The position numbers and the translations under genes are program-made. Positions 1 to 8,031 of a DNA stretch of 9,689 bases are shown in pieces. The notes under the pieces are model-generated. The model had not been told where the DNA came from. It did not search any database and saw only the letters and a program-made list of their open reading frames with translations. Position 1 is the first letter of the stretch. Each line of letters begins with the position of its first letter. Source of the DNA: Candidatus Poribacteria bacterium (GTDB lineage: Bacteria > Poribacteria > WGA-4E > WGA-3G); NCBI GenBank assembly GCA_007571355.1, contig RKRO01000098.1, positions 1 to 9,689 on the forward strand, given 5' to 3'.

Positions 1-4
1 GTCT

Positions 5-10
5 TAGGAG
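5..10 (+). promoter_or_regulatory. Ribosome binding site of secD
   Basis: TAGGAG lies 9 nt before the ATG at 20. It is a good Shine-Dalgarno match at normal spacing and fixes the secD start. The promoter is outside the window; secD is probably co-transcribed with an upstream gene (often yajC in bacteria, not visible here). Confidence 0.8.
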
Positions 11-19
11 TAAATTTGG

Positions 20-1966
20 ATGTACAGATTCAATATCTGGAAAATAGTTTTAATCCTCGGGGTTTTGGTGTTTTCTGTTTTGTACCTGATCCCCACCCCG
101 GATAGTTTCTACAACCCACTATACGGGAACCTACCGCTTTGGATGCAGGAAAAACTCCCCCCTTTTGAAGTCACCGAGGCTCACGAGTTAAAGGTGAACC
201 TCACAGAGGTCGAATACCCGGAGGGAATTAGTTTCCAGGATACGACCCGTGAATTAGAAGATATCTTCGGGGTCCACTTAGGAAAACTGGATTTCGCGCA
301 GGACGTGGATTATGAATTTGATACCACTGAAGCCCGTGAATTTTACGTTCGCTTCCTCTCAGAAAAGGCGCGGCAGAATCCACAAGCGACACTCGACAAC
401 CTGCATCTGCGCGGGAGCCTCCCCGTATTTGTCCGGCGGCTAATCCCAGATACACGGTTGAAGCTGGGGCTGGACCTCAAAGGCGGTGTCCACCTGGTCC
501 TGGAAGTCGATTTGGAAGCCTCCAAAGCCGCACTTTTCAAAGAACACGCCCTCTCAATTCCGGATGAACTTCGCACAGAGGATATTTTATGCCGTGAAGT
601 TGACTGGGTAGAGGGCGAAGACGCACTCAACGTTTTTGTCGGTATCCCCTCCCGATTCCGATCCGATGCACAGCAAAAAACACAGTATCTCGAGAAAGCC
701 CAACGTATCCTCAACGAAATTGAGTTTTTTGAAAACGCGTCCCTCAGCAACGAGACAGAAATACAGGCTGTCTATCAATTGCGACTCACACAGAGCGGTA
801 TTCAACAGTATAGTGAGCAAGCGATTGAACAGGTCCTGATCGTCCTCCGAAATCGTGTCGATGCATTCGGTGTCTCGGAACCTTCTATCCGTCGCGAAGC
901 GAATCAGCCAAGAATTATTGTCGAGCTCCCCGGGGCTGAAGACTCTTCGAAACCCTTACAGATCGTCCGGGAGATGGGGCGACTCGAATTCAAACTCGTC
1001 AAGAAATCCCCCGCTGGCGGAAATTTCTGGAGCGGCACCACGGATACACCACCACCGGACAATATCCCCGAAGATAGCGAAATCAGTTATCACCGGGAAA
1101 CCGGCAACTGGTATGTCTTGGAAAGTCCGGTACTCCTCACCGGCGACCGGATTACTGATGCGTTTCCAACGACAGGCAGAACCAGTTTTGATATTGTTGT
1201 TTCACTGAGCTTTGATGGCCCGGGCAGACGTAAGTTTGCACAAATTACAGGTGATCATATCGGTGAACACTTGGCGATCCTCCTTGATGGCAAAGTCCAA
1301 TCCGCGCCTGTCATCCAGGACCAGATTGTCGGCAATGCGGTCATTCAGGGAAACTTTACATACGAGGAAGCGAGTTACCTTTCGAATATCTTAAAGGCAG
1401 GGGCATTTCCAGTAGGTGTCCAGATCGCCAAAGAGGATACCGTCGGGCCCACCCTCGGAAAAGAATCTATTGATAACGGTATTCTCGCGGCGCTGATCGG
1501 TTTGGGTATCGTCCTTGTTTTCATGGTCATCTACTATCGCCTATCCGGGTTAATCGCGCTTGTCGCCCTCGTCTTTAATATGGTAATTATTCTCGGGGCA
1601 TTGGCGGGTTTCGGGGCAGCCCTAACGCTGCCCGGTATCGCTGGACTCGTTCTTACGATCGGGATGGCTGTTGACGCGAACGTACTCATCTTTGAGCGGA
1701 TTCGTGAGGAATTACGAACCGGCAAAGCCGTCTGGGCAGCGATTACAAACGGTTACCAGCGCGCATTTCTTACCATTTTAGATGCCAACCTCACCACCTT
1801 CTTTACTGCACTCGTCCTTTATCATTTCGGGACAGGTCCGATTAAAGGGTTCGCAGTAACGCTCGGCATCGGTATCCTCGCGAGTATGTTCACAGCGATT
1901 GTCGTCACACGCGAAATATACGGACTAACGATTGGGAACCGGGATGTACAGCAACTGAGCATCTAA
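20..1966 (+). CDS. secD: Protein translocase subunit SecD
   Basis: SecD is the larger half of SecDF, which works with SecYEG and uses the proton gradient to complete export of unfolded proteins across the inner membrane. The 648-aa product has the family order. An N-terminal membrane helix spans about residues 8-24. A large periplasmic region follows, with the signature GLDLKGG at 150-156 and the RNRVDAFGVSEP block near 280. A C-terminal membrane bundle of about five helices covers 480-640 and contains GMAVDANVLIFERIREE at 548-564, whose Asp-bearing helix belongs to the proton path of the family. E. coli SecD is about 615 aa, so this is full length. The start follows a good ribosome binding site. 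The next gene is secF, 27 nt downstream, so the pair is an operon. Nothing looks broken. Confidence 0.97.
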   Translation: MYRFNIWKIVLILGVLVFSVLYLIPTPDSFYNPLYGNLPLWMQEKLPPFEVTEAHELKVNLTEVEYPEGISFQDTTRELEDIFGVHLGKLDFAQDVDYEFDTTEAREFYVRFLSEKARQNPQATLDNLHLRGSLPVFVRRLIPDTRLKLGLDLKGGVHLVLEVDLEASKAALFKEHALSIPDELRTEDILCREVDWVEGEDALNVFVGIPSRFRSDAQQKTQYLEKAQRILNEIEFFENASLSNETEIQAVYQLRLTQSGIQQYSEQAIEQVLIVLRNRVDAFGVSEPSIRREANQPRIIVELPGAEDSSKPLQIVREMGRLEFKLVKKSPAGGNFWSGTTDTPPPDNIPEDSEISYHRETGNWYVLESPVLLTGDRITDAFPTTGRTSFDIVVSLSFDGPGRRKFAQITGDHIGEHLAILLDGKVQSAPVIQDQIVGNAVIQGNFTYEEASYLSNILKAGAFPVGVQIAKEDTVGPTLGKESIDNGILAALIGLGIVLVFMVIYYRLSGLIALVALVFNMVIILGALAGFGAALTLPGIAGLVLTIGMAVDANVLIFERIREELRTGKAVWAAITNGYQRAFLTILDANLTTFFTALVLYHFGTGPIKGFAVTLGIGILASMFTAIVVTREIYGLTIGNRDVQQLSI

Positions 1967-1980
1967 CACAGAAAAAACGT

Positions 1981-1986
1981 AAAGGA
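1981..1986 (+). promoter_or_regulatory. Ribosome binding site deciding the TTG start of secF
   Basis: AAAGGA sits 7 nt before the TTG at 1994. No ATG or GTG in the frame gives a complete first membrane helix, so this site supports initiation at the rarer TTG codon, just after the secD stop. Confidence 0.65.
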
Positions 1987-1993
1987 CAGAAAA

Positions 1994-3154
1994 TTGGAAC
2001 TACTTAGAAATACAAACTTCGATTTTATCAGCAAGCACCGCACCGGCTTTTTATTTTCAGCCCTGTTCATCGCTATCGGCTTGGTGTTCCTCGGTATCCA
2101 TCAGGGACCGAACTTCGGAATTGACTTTCGCGGGGGTGTTAAAATCCAAGCGAAGTTCAACAGAGTCGTCACAGAAACTGAATTGCAAACCAAACTCACT
2201 GAAATCGGTTACGATCATGCCAAAATTCAAATAGATGAAGCCGAAAGAGAGGCATCCATCTCTCTCGGATACCGGCCAGAGTTTCAGCAACAAACCGTCC
2301 AGATCCCGATTGTGGCGGATCCTGGCGATGAAACCGCTAACAGCATGCAAGTGCGTAAAACCGATCCGAGGGCACACCTATTGAATACGGGTGAGACGGT
2401 TCAACTTATTGAAGACAGTTCGCAACAACGCAATCAGATTGTTGACCTGAAAGACAGTGCCGAGGGCGACGCAATTCAATTGACGTTCGAGAACGCGTTC
2501 GGCGTTGACTTCAGCGAGAATGCCACTGTCCAAATTCAAGCGAGTGTCGGCACAATTCTCACAGAGGCACTGCTCAAAGGTGCAGACGGTTGGCACGCAC
2601 TCGTTGGCGGGATCAACGTCTCTGAAGTCGGCCCGAGCGTCGGCAGCGATCTGAAATGGGCTGCGCTCTGGTCCGTGATCTGGTCGATTATCATCTTGCT
2701 GGCCTATATCTCTTGGCGGTTCGAGTTCCCTTTCGCCATCGGCGCAATAGCAGCCCTCGTCCACGATGTGCTGATTACCTTGGGCATCTTCGCTATTTTG
2801 TCTAAGGAGATTAACCTACCGACAGTGGCAGCGTTCCTCACAATTATCGGATATTCGCTTAACGATACCATCGTGGTGTTTGACCGCATTCGTGAGAATT
2901 CGCAAACCTTACGCGGCACCGATTACATCACAGTCATTAACCGAAGCATCAACCAATCGCTGAGCCGGACTGTTATCACATCTTTGACAACGTTGTTTGT
3001 CGTTTTGGTTATTTTTCTCCTCTCCAGTGCAGGTGAGGAAATTAACACCTTCGCCTTAGCACTTATCGTCGGTGTGTTGATAGGCACCTACTCCTCGGTT
3101 TTTATCGCAAGCCCAATCTTATATCTCTGGAATCGAGGACGCCAAACGGCTTAA
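1994..3154 (+). CDS. secF: Protein translocase subunit SecF
   Basis: SecF is the partner of SecD in the SecDF export motor of the inner membrane. The 386-aa product opens with a membrane helix at about residues 17-35, followed by the signature FGIDFRGG at 41-48. A periplasmic region runs to about 205. A C-terminal five-helix bundle follows, including GPSVG at 213-217 and NDTIVVFDRIREN at 290-302, the SecF counterpart of the conserved SecD helix. Translation starts at TTG, supported by AAAGGA upstream. Length is unusual: E. coli SecF is about 323 aa. The extra residues lie in the periplasmic part, roughly 95-190, which is polar and not recognisable as a separate domain. The gene closes the secDF operon; a foldback element begins right after its stop. 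Confidence 0.96.
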   Translation: MELLRNTNFDFISKHRTGFLFSALFIAIGLVFLGIHQGPNFGIDFRGGVKIQAKFNRVVTETELQTKLTEIGYDHAKIQIDEAEREASISLGYRPEFQQQTVQIPIVADPGDETANSMQVRKTDPRAHLLNTGETVQLIEDSSQQRNQIVDLKDSAEGDAIQLTFENAFGVDFSENATVQIQASVGTILTEALLKGADGWHALVGGINVSEVGPSVGSDLKWAALWSVIWSIIILLAYISWRFEFPFAIGAIAALVHDVLITLGIFAILSKEINLPTVAAFLTIIGYSLNDTIVVFDRIRENSQTLRGTDYITVINRSINQSLSRTVITSLTTLFVVLVIFLLSSAGEEINTFALALIVGVLIGTYSSVFIASPILYLWNRGRQTA

Positions 3155-3280
3155 TATAGTAAAGCCCATAATTATGGAAACACATCCTATCGAAACGAGG
3201 TGCCTCTGCTTCCCCCCTGATAAGGGGGGGAGGGGGGTTGTGTTCCTAAAAGTGTGCATTTACTTTTAGATTTTACGATA
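3155..3280. repeat. Foldback (MITE-like) intergenic element after secF
   Basis: This short element has imperfect inverted ends and no coding capacity. The left end TATAGTAAAG (3155-3164) pairs with the right end TTTTACGATA (3271-3280), 8 of 10 positions. A second inverted pair lies inside: GGAAACACATCC at 3176-3187 against GGTTGTGTTCC at 3236-3246. At the centre a run of six C at 3212-3217 and a run of seven G from 3224 form a strong hairpin around TGATAA. A perfect 12-bp palindrome, CCATAATTATGG, is at 3166-3177. The nested symmetry suggests a non-autonomous mobile or dispersed repeat. The hairpin could also stabilise or end the secDF transcript, but no T-run follows it. Copies elsewhere in the genome cannot be seen from here. 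Confidence 0.6.
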
Positions 3281-3444
3281 CTTACACGCGAACGCTATTT
3301 TTCAATTTTATCGCGGAGCAGACAAACCCTGGATCCACAAAAAATAGAGAAAACAATTAGTACAAGTCGTGTTTGTCGTAGGGAAACCCTTCATTGCCCG
3401 TTATTGCATTGTGAACCAAATAATAATCTCTGTGTGGTAAAAAA
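3281..3444. other. Leader region of the sigma-54 activator gene, no clear signal
   Basis: This A/T-rich stretch lies between the foldback element and the activator start. It holds a small hairpin, AGGG-AAA-CCCT at 3380-3390, but no convincing sigma-70 promoter and no strong Shine-Dalgarno site: only GTGGTAAAAAA precedes the ATG. A short GTG-initiated open frame at 3254-3448 overlaps the activator start as ATGA but shows no protein-like features. Confidence 0.4.
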
Positions 3445-4869
3445 ATGAACCTCCCAACACCTGTTATCAGCGATTCTTCTCTCCGTATTATCGGTGAATC
3501 CGAACCGATGCAGGCGGTTTTACGTCAAGTCGCCCAAGTCGCACCAACGAAAGCGACTGTCCTCATTACAGGTGAAACCGGTGTTGGAAAAGATGTCATC
3601 GCACAGGCGATCCACAAAAGCAGCCCCCGTGAAGATAAACCCTTTAAAGCCGTCAACTGCGGCACCTTTTACCAAGAACTCCTCCAAAGCGAACTCTTCG
3701 GACATGAAAAGGGTGCCTTCACCGGTGCAACGAACCAACGCCGCGGCGTATTTGAACAGGCAAACGGGGGGACGCTCTTCTTAGATGAAGTCGGCGAAAT
3801 GTCGCCAGAAGTACAGGTGAAATTTCTGCGGGTCTTAGAGACACAAGAGTTCACCCGCCTCGGCGGCGAACGAAATATTAAAGTCAATGTCCGAATAATC
3901 GCCGCCACAAATGTCAATCTTGCAACATCGGTAAGGCAGAAAAAATTTAGACAGGATCTCTACTACCGCCTCAATCTCTTTCGCATCCAAATCCCGCCCC
4001 TCCGCGACCGCCGCGAGGATATTCCGCTTTTCGTCTCCGCGTTCATCTCCGAATTAAGCGCAGAGCACGATAAACCTATTACCCGTATAACCCCGGATGC
4101 ACTCAATTACCTCCAAAACGCGGAGTGGCGTGGCAATGTCCGTGAACTCAGAAATGCTGTTGAGACCGCGATTATCTTAACCACCACTGAAGAACTGCAA
4201 CTGAAAGATTTCCCGATGGATCCAGAATCTCAGCACGTTTCCTTAGTGCCTGTGCAAACCTCTGGTACGCAGCTTGCCCCGACACAGTTCGTTGGCGCAA
4301 CCACCACCGAGACAGACCTGCTTGATGAAGCAAGCGGAGCTTTGCAGGTTGTGGATACCGCTGCGGGTGCAATCGCGACAGGAAATATCGCCATTTACAA
4401 GACGATTCTCGGACTTATCCTCTCCGCGATCCGTCTACTGGAGCCAGCCGCCACAGCCCCTAACGAAATGCCGTTCCTCATTCCAGATGAAGATACCAGT
4501 TGGATGCAAATTAGTGACACAGATGACGCAGCGGATGTCCTGAAAAAAGCGTTGGAGATCCTTTCGACGATCGCCAAGCGGCTTGAGCATCGCCAAGATA
4601 GAGTTGTGCCGATCGGGCCTCCGTTTGAAGCACAGGGCGACACACACGGACAGGACGACTACGGATTTCCGGTACAGAATGACGAGGAGACCATCGGCAG
4701 GGTCGGTATGACGATGGCAGAGATTGAACGCGCGGCGATCCAAAAAACACTCGCCGAGTCCGGTGGCAACAAAACAGAAGCAGCAAAGATACTCGACATC
4801 GGGGTGCGGACGCTACACCGCAAGTTGGACACCTATAAACAAGCAGACAATAACAATAACGCCTCTTAA
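3445..4869 (+). CDS. Sigma-54-interacting transcriptional activator, no N-terminal sensor domain
   Basis: This 474-aa protein is a bacterial enhancer-binding protein: an ATPase that remodels sigma-54 RNA polymerase to open promoters. The AAA+ domain covers about residues 14-257, with Walker A GETGVGKD (43-50), the sigma-54 contact loop GAFTGA (90-95), Walker B GGTLFLDE (108-115), RQDLYYRL (169-176, putative arginine-finger region) and WRGNVRELRN (228-237, sensor II). A Fis-type helix-turn-helix occupies about 424-465, with GVRTLHRKL as the recognition helix. Only 14 residues precede the AAA+ core, so there is no receiver, GAF or PAS domain. Instead about 165 residues (258-421) separate ATPase and HTH, with predicted helices near 305-330 and 375-395; I do not recognise this part. 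The ribosome site is weak. The stop interlocks with that of the convergent Uma2 remnant. Targets are unknown. Confidence 0.93.
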   Translation: MNLPTPVISDSSLRIIGESEPMQAVLRQVAQVAPTKATVLITGETGVGKDVIAQAIHKSSPREDKPFKAVNCGTFYQELLQSELFGHEKGAFTGATNQRRGVFEQANGGTLFLDEVGEMSPEVQVKFLRVLETQEFTRLGGERNIKVNVRIIAATNVNLATSVRQKKFRQDLYYRLNLFRIQIPPLRDRREDIPLFVSAFISELSAEHDKPITRITPDALNYLQNAEWRGNVRELRNAVETAIILTTTEELQLKDFPMDPESQHVSLVPVQTSGTQLAPTQFVGATTTETDLLDEASGALQVVDTAAGAIATGNIAIYKTILGLILSAIRLLEPAATAPNEMPFLIPDEDTSWMQISDTDDAADVLKKALEILSTIAKRLEHRQDRVVPIGPPFEAQGDTHGQDDYGFPVQNDEETIGRVGMTMAEIERAAIQKTLAESGGNKTEAAKILDIGVRTLHRKLDTYKQADNNNNAS

Positions 4870-5252
4870 ACGAATAGTTCTCGGACATAACACTGGAACC
4901 CCGCAATGACATCGCCACCTTCAAGGATGTCATCTTCACGCAAAACGGTAATATCCTCAGGAGACCGGTACACTTCTACAGTTTCTCGACGCGGATTCAC
5001 ACCCCACACCATCGCACACCCCGCATTTAACCATTCATCCACCTTTTCTGCGACTTCGGTGTAGGCATCGCCTGGAGGGATGACTTCAACCGCGAGATCG
5101 GGCGCGCCTTCCCAATATCCCTTTGAAATACCGCGTTCAGCAATTGCGGCTTGACGCACAAACGCAGCATCTGGTGCACGCACAGTATCTGGATTTTGAG
5201 CGATCTTAAAGCCTGTTTCGGCACCGCAGACATAGCCTAATTTAAATCTTGT
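4866..5252 (-). pseudogene. Uma2-family (DUF820) endonuclease-like gene, N-terminally truncated
   Basis: Reading leftwards from 5252, the frame resembles the C-terminal two thirds of Uma2/DUF820 proteins, a PD-(D/E)XK nuclease-like family of about 190 aa with poorly known role. Recognisable blocks are GAETGFKIAQNPDTVRAPD, then PDLAVEV, the conserved Lys of EKVDEWLNAG, and a typical tail ending in RELFV. The first 60-70 residues, which should carry the first conserved acidic part of the fold, are missing: an in-frame TGA lies at 5253-5255 and no family-like sequence continues upstream. The first usable start would be GTG at 5183, inside the conserved region and without a clear ribosome site, giving only 105 aa. 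The usual SPSD after PDLAVEV reads PPGD. The stop overlaps the activator's stop by 4 nt (TTAA). I judge it a decaying remnant; a short expressed protein is less likely. Confidence 0.75.
4872..4890 (+). repeat. Inverted repeat, left arm, in the tail of the Uma2 remnant
   Basis: GAATAGTTCTCGGACATAA, 19 nt. On the - strand it encodes the final YVRELF of the Uma2 remnant. Its inverted copy lies at 5258-5284. Confidence 0.75.
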
Positions 5253-5257
5253 TCACT

Positions 5258-5284
5258 TTATGTCCCTCGTTCCGAGAACTATTC
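5258..5284 (-). repeat. Inverted repeat, right arm, spanning the peptidase stop
   Basis: On the + strand TTATG, an extra 8 nt (TCCCTCGT), then TCCGAGAACTATTC. Apart from the 8-nt insert it is the exact reverse complement of 4872-4890. It includes the peptidase stop codon. On + it reads as a Uma2-like tail, with FRELF encoded at its end. Confidence 0.7.
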
Positions 5285-7981
5285 TGTAGCACTATAATAA
5301 ATTGCATTGAAAAGGAGTTTGAAAGTCCCATGGGATTGCCCTCGATGCTGCGGTTTGAATCCGAAAAGAATCACGCGTCCGTTGCCCAACGGTGTCTCCA
5401 AAAGTGCGACCTTCTGACGAATCCGCTTCTCGCCTTCAAGCCATCCGCTCATCAACGGATTGAATTCTGGGTACGTCGCCACGGCTTTAGAATCACCTCG
5501 AACGCCATCAAAAACAGGTCCCGATTTAAAAAGGAACGCCATCTCGTTGTCTAACCCGTATCCGATGGGGTGCCTTGTGTCTACCCGAACACGTAGGAGT
5601 GAACCCGGACAGAAAAACGCGTCTTCGTTCGGTTGATTATTTTTTTCTACGACATTGACGATCCCTTTTTCACCAAGCCCGAAGTATTTCAATGGCAGCT
5701 CTGTCGCACGATTCAAACAGATCAGTGTGCCGCCTTCCGCCACAAATCTACGCAAATTCGCTAACCCTTCAGTCCCAATACCACCGGTATATTCTGGCGG
5801 TAATTTTCCGGCTGCGTGTCCATTGAGAATACCGGAGGCACCCAGATCCGGCAGAAGTATCGCGTCATACCGTGCTGCTAAATGCCCCGCCCGGATTTCA
5901 GCATTCCTGAGGCTATTGTAGGTGAATCCGTGTGTATCTAAGACCCAGCGCGTCCACCCTTCGTCCATGTTCGCTGTCCACGGTTTATAGAGACCCAGCC
6001 GCGGTGCATGTAGACGGGTGAACCTTCGACTGATCATCTCTGCATTGAGGGTGGCAGCGGCGTGGATACGGATGCCAAATTCCGATGCAAGTGCCGCCAT
6101 CTCTTCAACTTGCTGGCGGGGTGGCTCTACCGTCTGTATTAAAATAGACCCACTCGGTAACGGCTTACCAGCGATTTCCACACCGCGTCGCGCTTGATAC
6201 AGTTTATATTTCGGGCTGTTGTCGCCGAATCTTGCATTGAGCAGATGGTTGAGAAAAATCGCTTCGACATTCGTTCGATTCTCGAACAAGTAGCCGGTCG
6301 GTTCAGAGGCACCGTCGAGCGTGCCTTGTACCGCTGGGAGTATCGGCAGCTGCCTTAAATCTGCCTCAAATGGATGGACAACTGCAATCGTTCTCACGCC
6401 CATCTGTAGCGGCAGGGTCCAGCCCGCGATATCATAAGGACGTTCCGGGGGGGATTCCGGGGAGGGACGACGTTCCGGGTAACGCTGTACCTCAAGCAGA
6501 TCCTTCGCATGCGCCCGAAACGGTTGCGACATGAGAACGACGTAGGTATCCGCTGGATATTCTACACCATCGGCGGTAAAAGGCGCGTTCGCCTGATGAA
6601 TCTGTACGCCACCGCGCTTTAGAATGTCCAGCATCTTGTGTGTTGTGTGAATATCGCGTTGTGCAGTCGGGATAAGAAACGCGCGAGGCGGTTCATCTTG
6701 CCCCTTTGCGATCGCATCAAGTCCCATCTTATAAAAGTTCGTTTTCAACATGACACGATTTTCAGCGACGAAACCGAGAATTGAGTATGCCGCCGCTTCC
6801 TCATAGTCTATAATATTTCGTAACCGCCACCAACCCCCAGGCCACGGTTCAGGAAAGTTGGTACGGAGGGCATATTGATCAAGGCCGCGCCGATAGCCTT
6901 TTAAGGTATGGTGCGGTTGAAAAATCGGCGTTGCGATTTCTACGCGCGCCGCTTCGGTTAATATGCCTACCATATTGTGCCGATACGGTACCGTCCGAAA
7001 TCCGCCATGCCACCATGTGTCATAGACAGCATTTGAAAGTACGCCTGTAAACCCGGCACTTGTCAAATCGAAGGCGAGCTGCGCCCCAATGAGCGAAAGC
7101 GTCCGCTGTAAAAGCGGCGGGATATTCGGGTTGACCGGCTCAAAGTACGGCGGAATCACAAAGCGCGGCCCCCGATAGCTCATCTCATGCACGTCGTAGA
7201 CAACTTCTGGAAACCACTCCTCATAAAGCACGCGCGTCAGCAGTTGTGTCTCCACCTGCGTTAACATGAACCAGTCGCGATTGTTATCGTGTCCCGTATA
7301 CTTATGATACAACCACGGGATTTCCGAACCTTCATGCGGTGTACCAACAGTACGATGATACCAATCCACCACAATGTCCAATCCATCAGGATTCGCGGAA
7401 GGGATTAGCAGAATTATAACATTTTCAAGAATATCTTTGATTTCGGGGGTGTCTTCTGTTGCAAATTGATAAACGAGTTCCATGGACATCTGTGAGGAAG
7501 CGATTTCTGTCGAATGGAGATTGCAATTAATGAGCACGACGGCTTTACCTTCTTGCACAAGCGCATCCAGTTCCTCACTGCTTTGAGTGGCTGTTGCTAA
7601 TGCTCGCTGAATCTCCTGGTAACGTGCCAGATTGTCCAAATTCTCTGGGGCAGAAATCAGCAACATCAGCAGGTCGTTCCCTTCAGTCGTTTTTCCGAGT
7701 TCATCCACCAAAACCCGATCCGAGTTTGCTGCAACATGGCGCATATAATCGGAGACCGTTTGCCATCCTGCTACCTGATAATCCGAACCGACTTGAAATC
7801 CGAGGACTTCTTCCGGTGTCATCAGTTGCGCGTGTGTTGCTCCCTGCAGCAAGACCACACAGAGGAGCCATAGACCGAGGGTGCACCAGAGTGTTGTAAC
7901 GCTGATTTTTTGCGCAGCTGCTTTTCGCTGGCGAAATAGAGATATAGAGTTGGCGTAGAGATAATGTCCAAAAAATTTCAT
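5279..7981 (-). CDS. Secreted M14-family zinc metallopeptidase with C-terminal glutamine-amidotransferase-like domain
   Basis: This 900-aa protein is probably exported and hydrolyses peptides with a zinc ion. Residues 28-51 form a hydrophobic signal segment ending in GATHA; the n-region is unusually long (about 27 aa). The M14 domain spans about 65-400. The zinc motif HSTE places ligands at His156 and Glu159, the third likely ligand is His265 in YDVHEMS, and the probable catalytic Glu is 343 in GILTEAAR. NPDG (197-200) and NNRDW (233-237) match conserved substrate-site blocks. A proline-rich stretch lies near 500-515. From about 660 the sequence resembles a ThuA/glutamine-amidotransferase-like Rossmann fold (AILLPDLG near 706, RRFVAEGGTLI near 745), seen in large M14 proteins of environmental bacteria; no catalytic role for it is claimed. 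The ATG start has AGGGGA 8 nt upstream and a strong promoter. The substrate is unknown. Confidence 0.9.
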   Translation of the reverse strand: MKFFGHYLYANSISLFRQRKAAAQKISVTTLWCTLGLWLLCVVLLQGATHAQLMTPEEVLGFQVGSDYQVAGWQTVSDYMRHVAANSDRVLVDELGKTTEGNDLLMLLISAPENLDNLARYQEIQRALATATQSSEELDALVQEGKAVVLINCNLHSTEIASSQMSMELVYQFATEDTPEIKDILENVIILLIPSANPDGLDIVVDWYHRTVGTPHEGSEIPWLYHKYTGHDNNRDWFMLTQVETQLLTRVLYEEWFPEVVYDVHEMSYRGPRFVIPPYFEPVNPNIPPLLQRTLSLIGAQLAFDLTSAGFTGVLSNAVYDTWWHGGFRTVPYRHNMVGILTEAARVEIATPIFQPHHTLKGYRRGLDQYALRTNFPEPWPGGWWRLRNIIDYEEAAAYSILGFVAENRVMLKTNFYKMGLDAIAKGQDEPPRAFLIPTAQRDIHTTHKMLDILKRGGVQIHQANAPFTADGVEYPADTYVVLMSQPFRAHAKDLLEVQRYPERRPSPESPPERPYDIAGWTLPLQMGVRTIAVVHPFEADLRQLPILPAVQGTLDGASEPTGYLFENRTNVEAIFLNHLLNARFGDNSPKYKLYQARRGVEIAGKPLPSGSILIQTVEPPRQQVEEMAALASEFGIRIHAAATLNAEMISRRFTRLHAPRLGLYKPWTANMDEGWTRWVLDTHGFTYNSLRNAEIRAGHLAARYDAILLPDLGASGILNGHAAGKLPPEYTGGIGTEGLANLRRFVAEGGTLICLNRATELPLKYFGLGEKGIVNVVEKNNQPNEDAFFCPGSLLRVRVDTRHPIGYGLDNEMAFLFKSGPVFDGVRGDSKAVATYPEFNPLMSGWLEGEKRIRQKVALLETPLGNGRVILFGFKPQHRGQSHGTFKLLFNAIYYSATE

Positions 7982-7989
7982 AAAATACT

Positions 7990-7995
7990 TCCCCT
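7990..7995 (-). promoter_or_regulatory. Ribosome binding site of the M14 peptidase gene
   Basis: On the - strand AGGGGA precedes the ATG at 7981 by 8 nt. It supports the long-n-region start over any internal ATG. Confidence 0.65.
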
Positions 7996-8031
7996 TTTAG
8001 AGCCGAGAATTGCCGAACCTTTGTTTCCGTA

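Noticed and set aside
343..750. 135-aa - strand frame inside secD, and similar long antisense frames elsewhere
   Set aside because: They are shadows of well-supported genes, with Ser/Arg-rich low-complexity translations and no motifs.
3394..3408. TTGCCCG-TTA-TTGCA, resembling a sigma-54 -24/-12 promoter before the activator gene
   Set aside because: The spacing is one base short and the -24 box lacks the invariant GG (it has TG).
3254..3448. 64-aa GTG-started frame whose stop overlaps the activator ATG (ATGA), suggesting a translationally coupled small gene
   Set aside because: It begins inside the foldback element, has no ribosome site and no recognisable protein pattern; the overlap can arise by chance in A-rich sequence.
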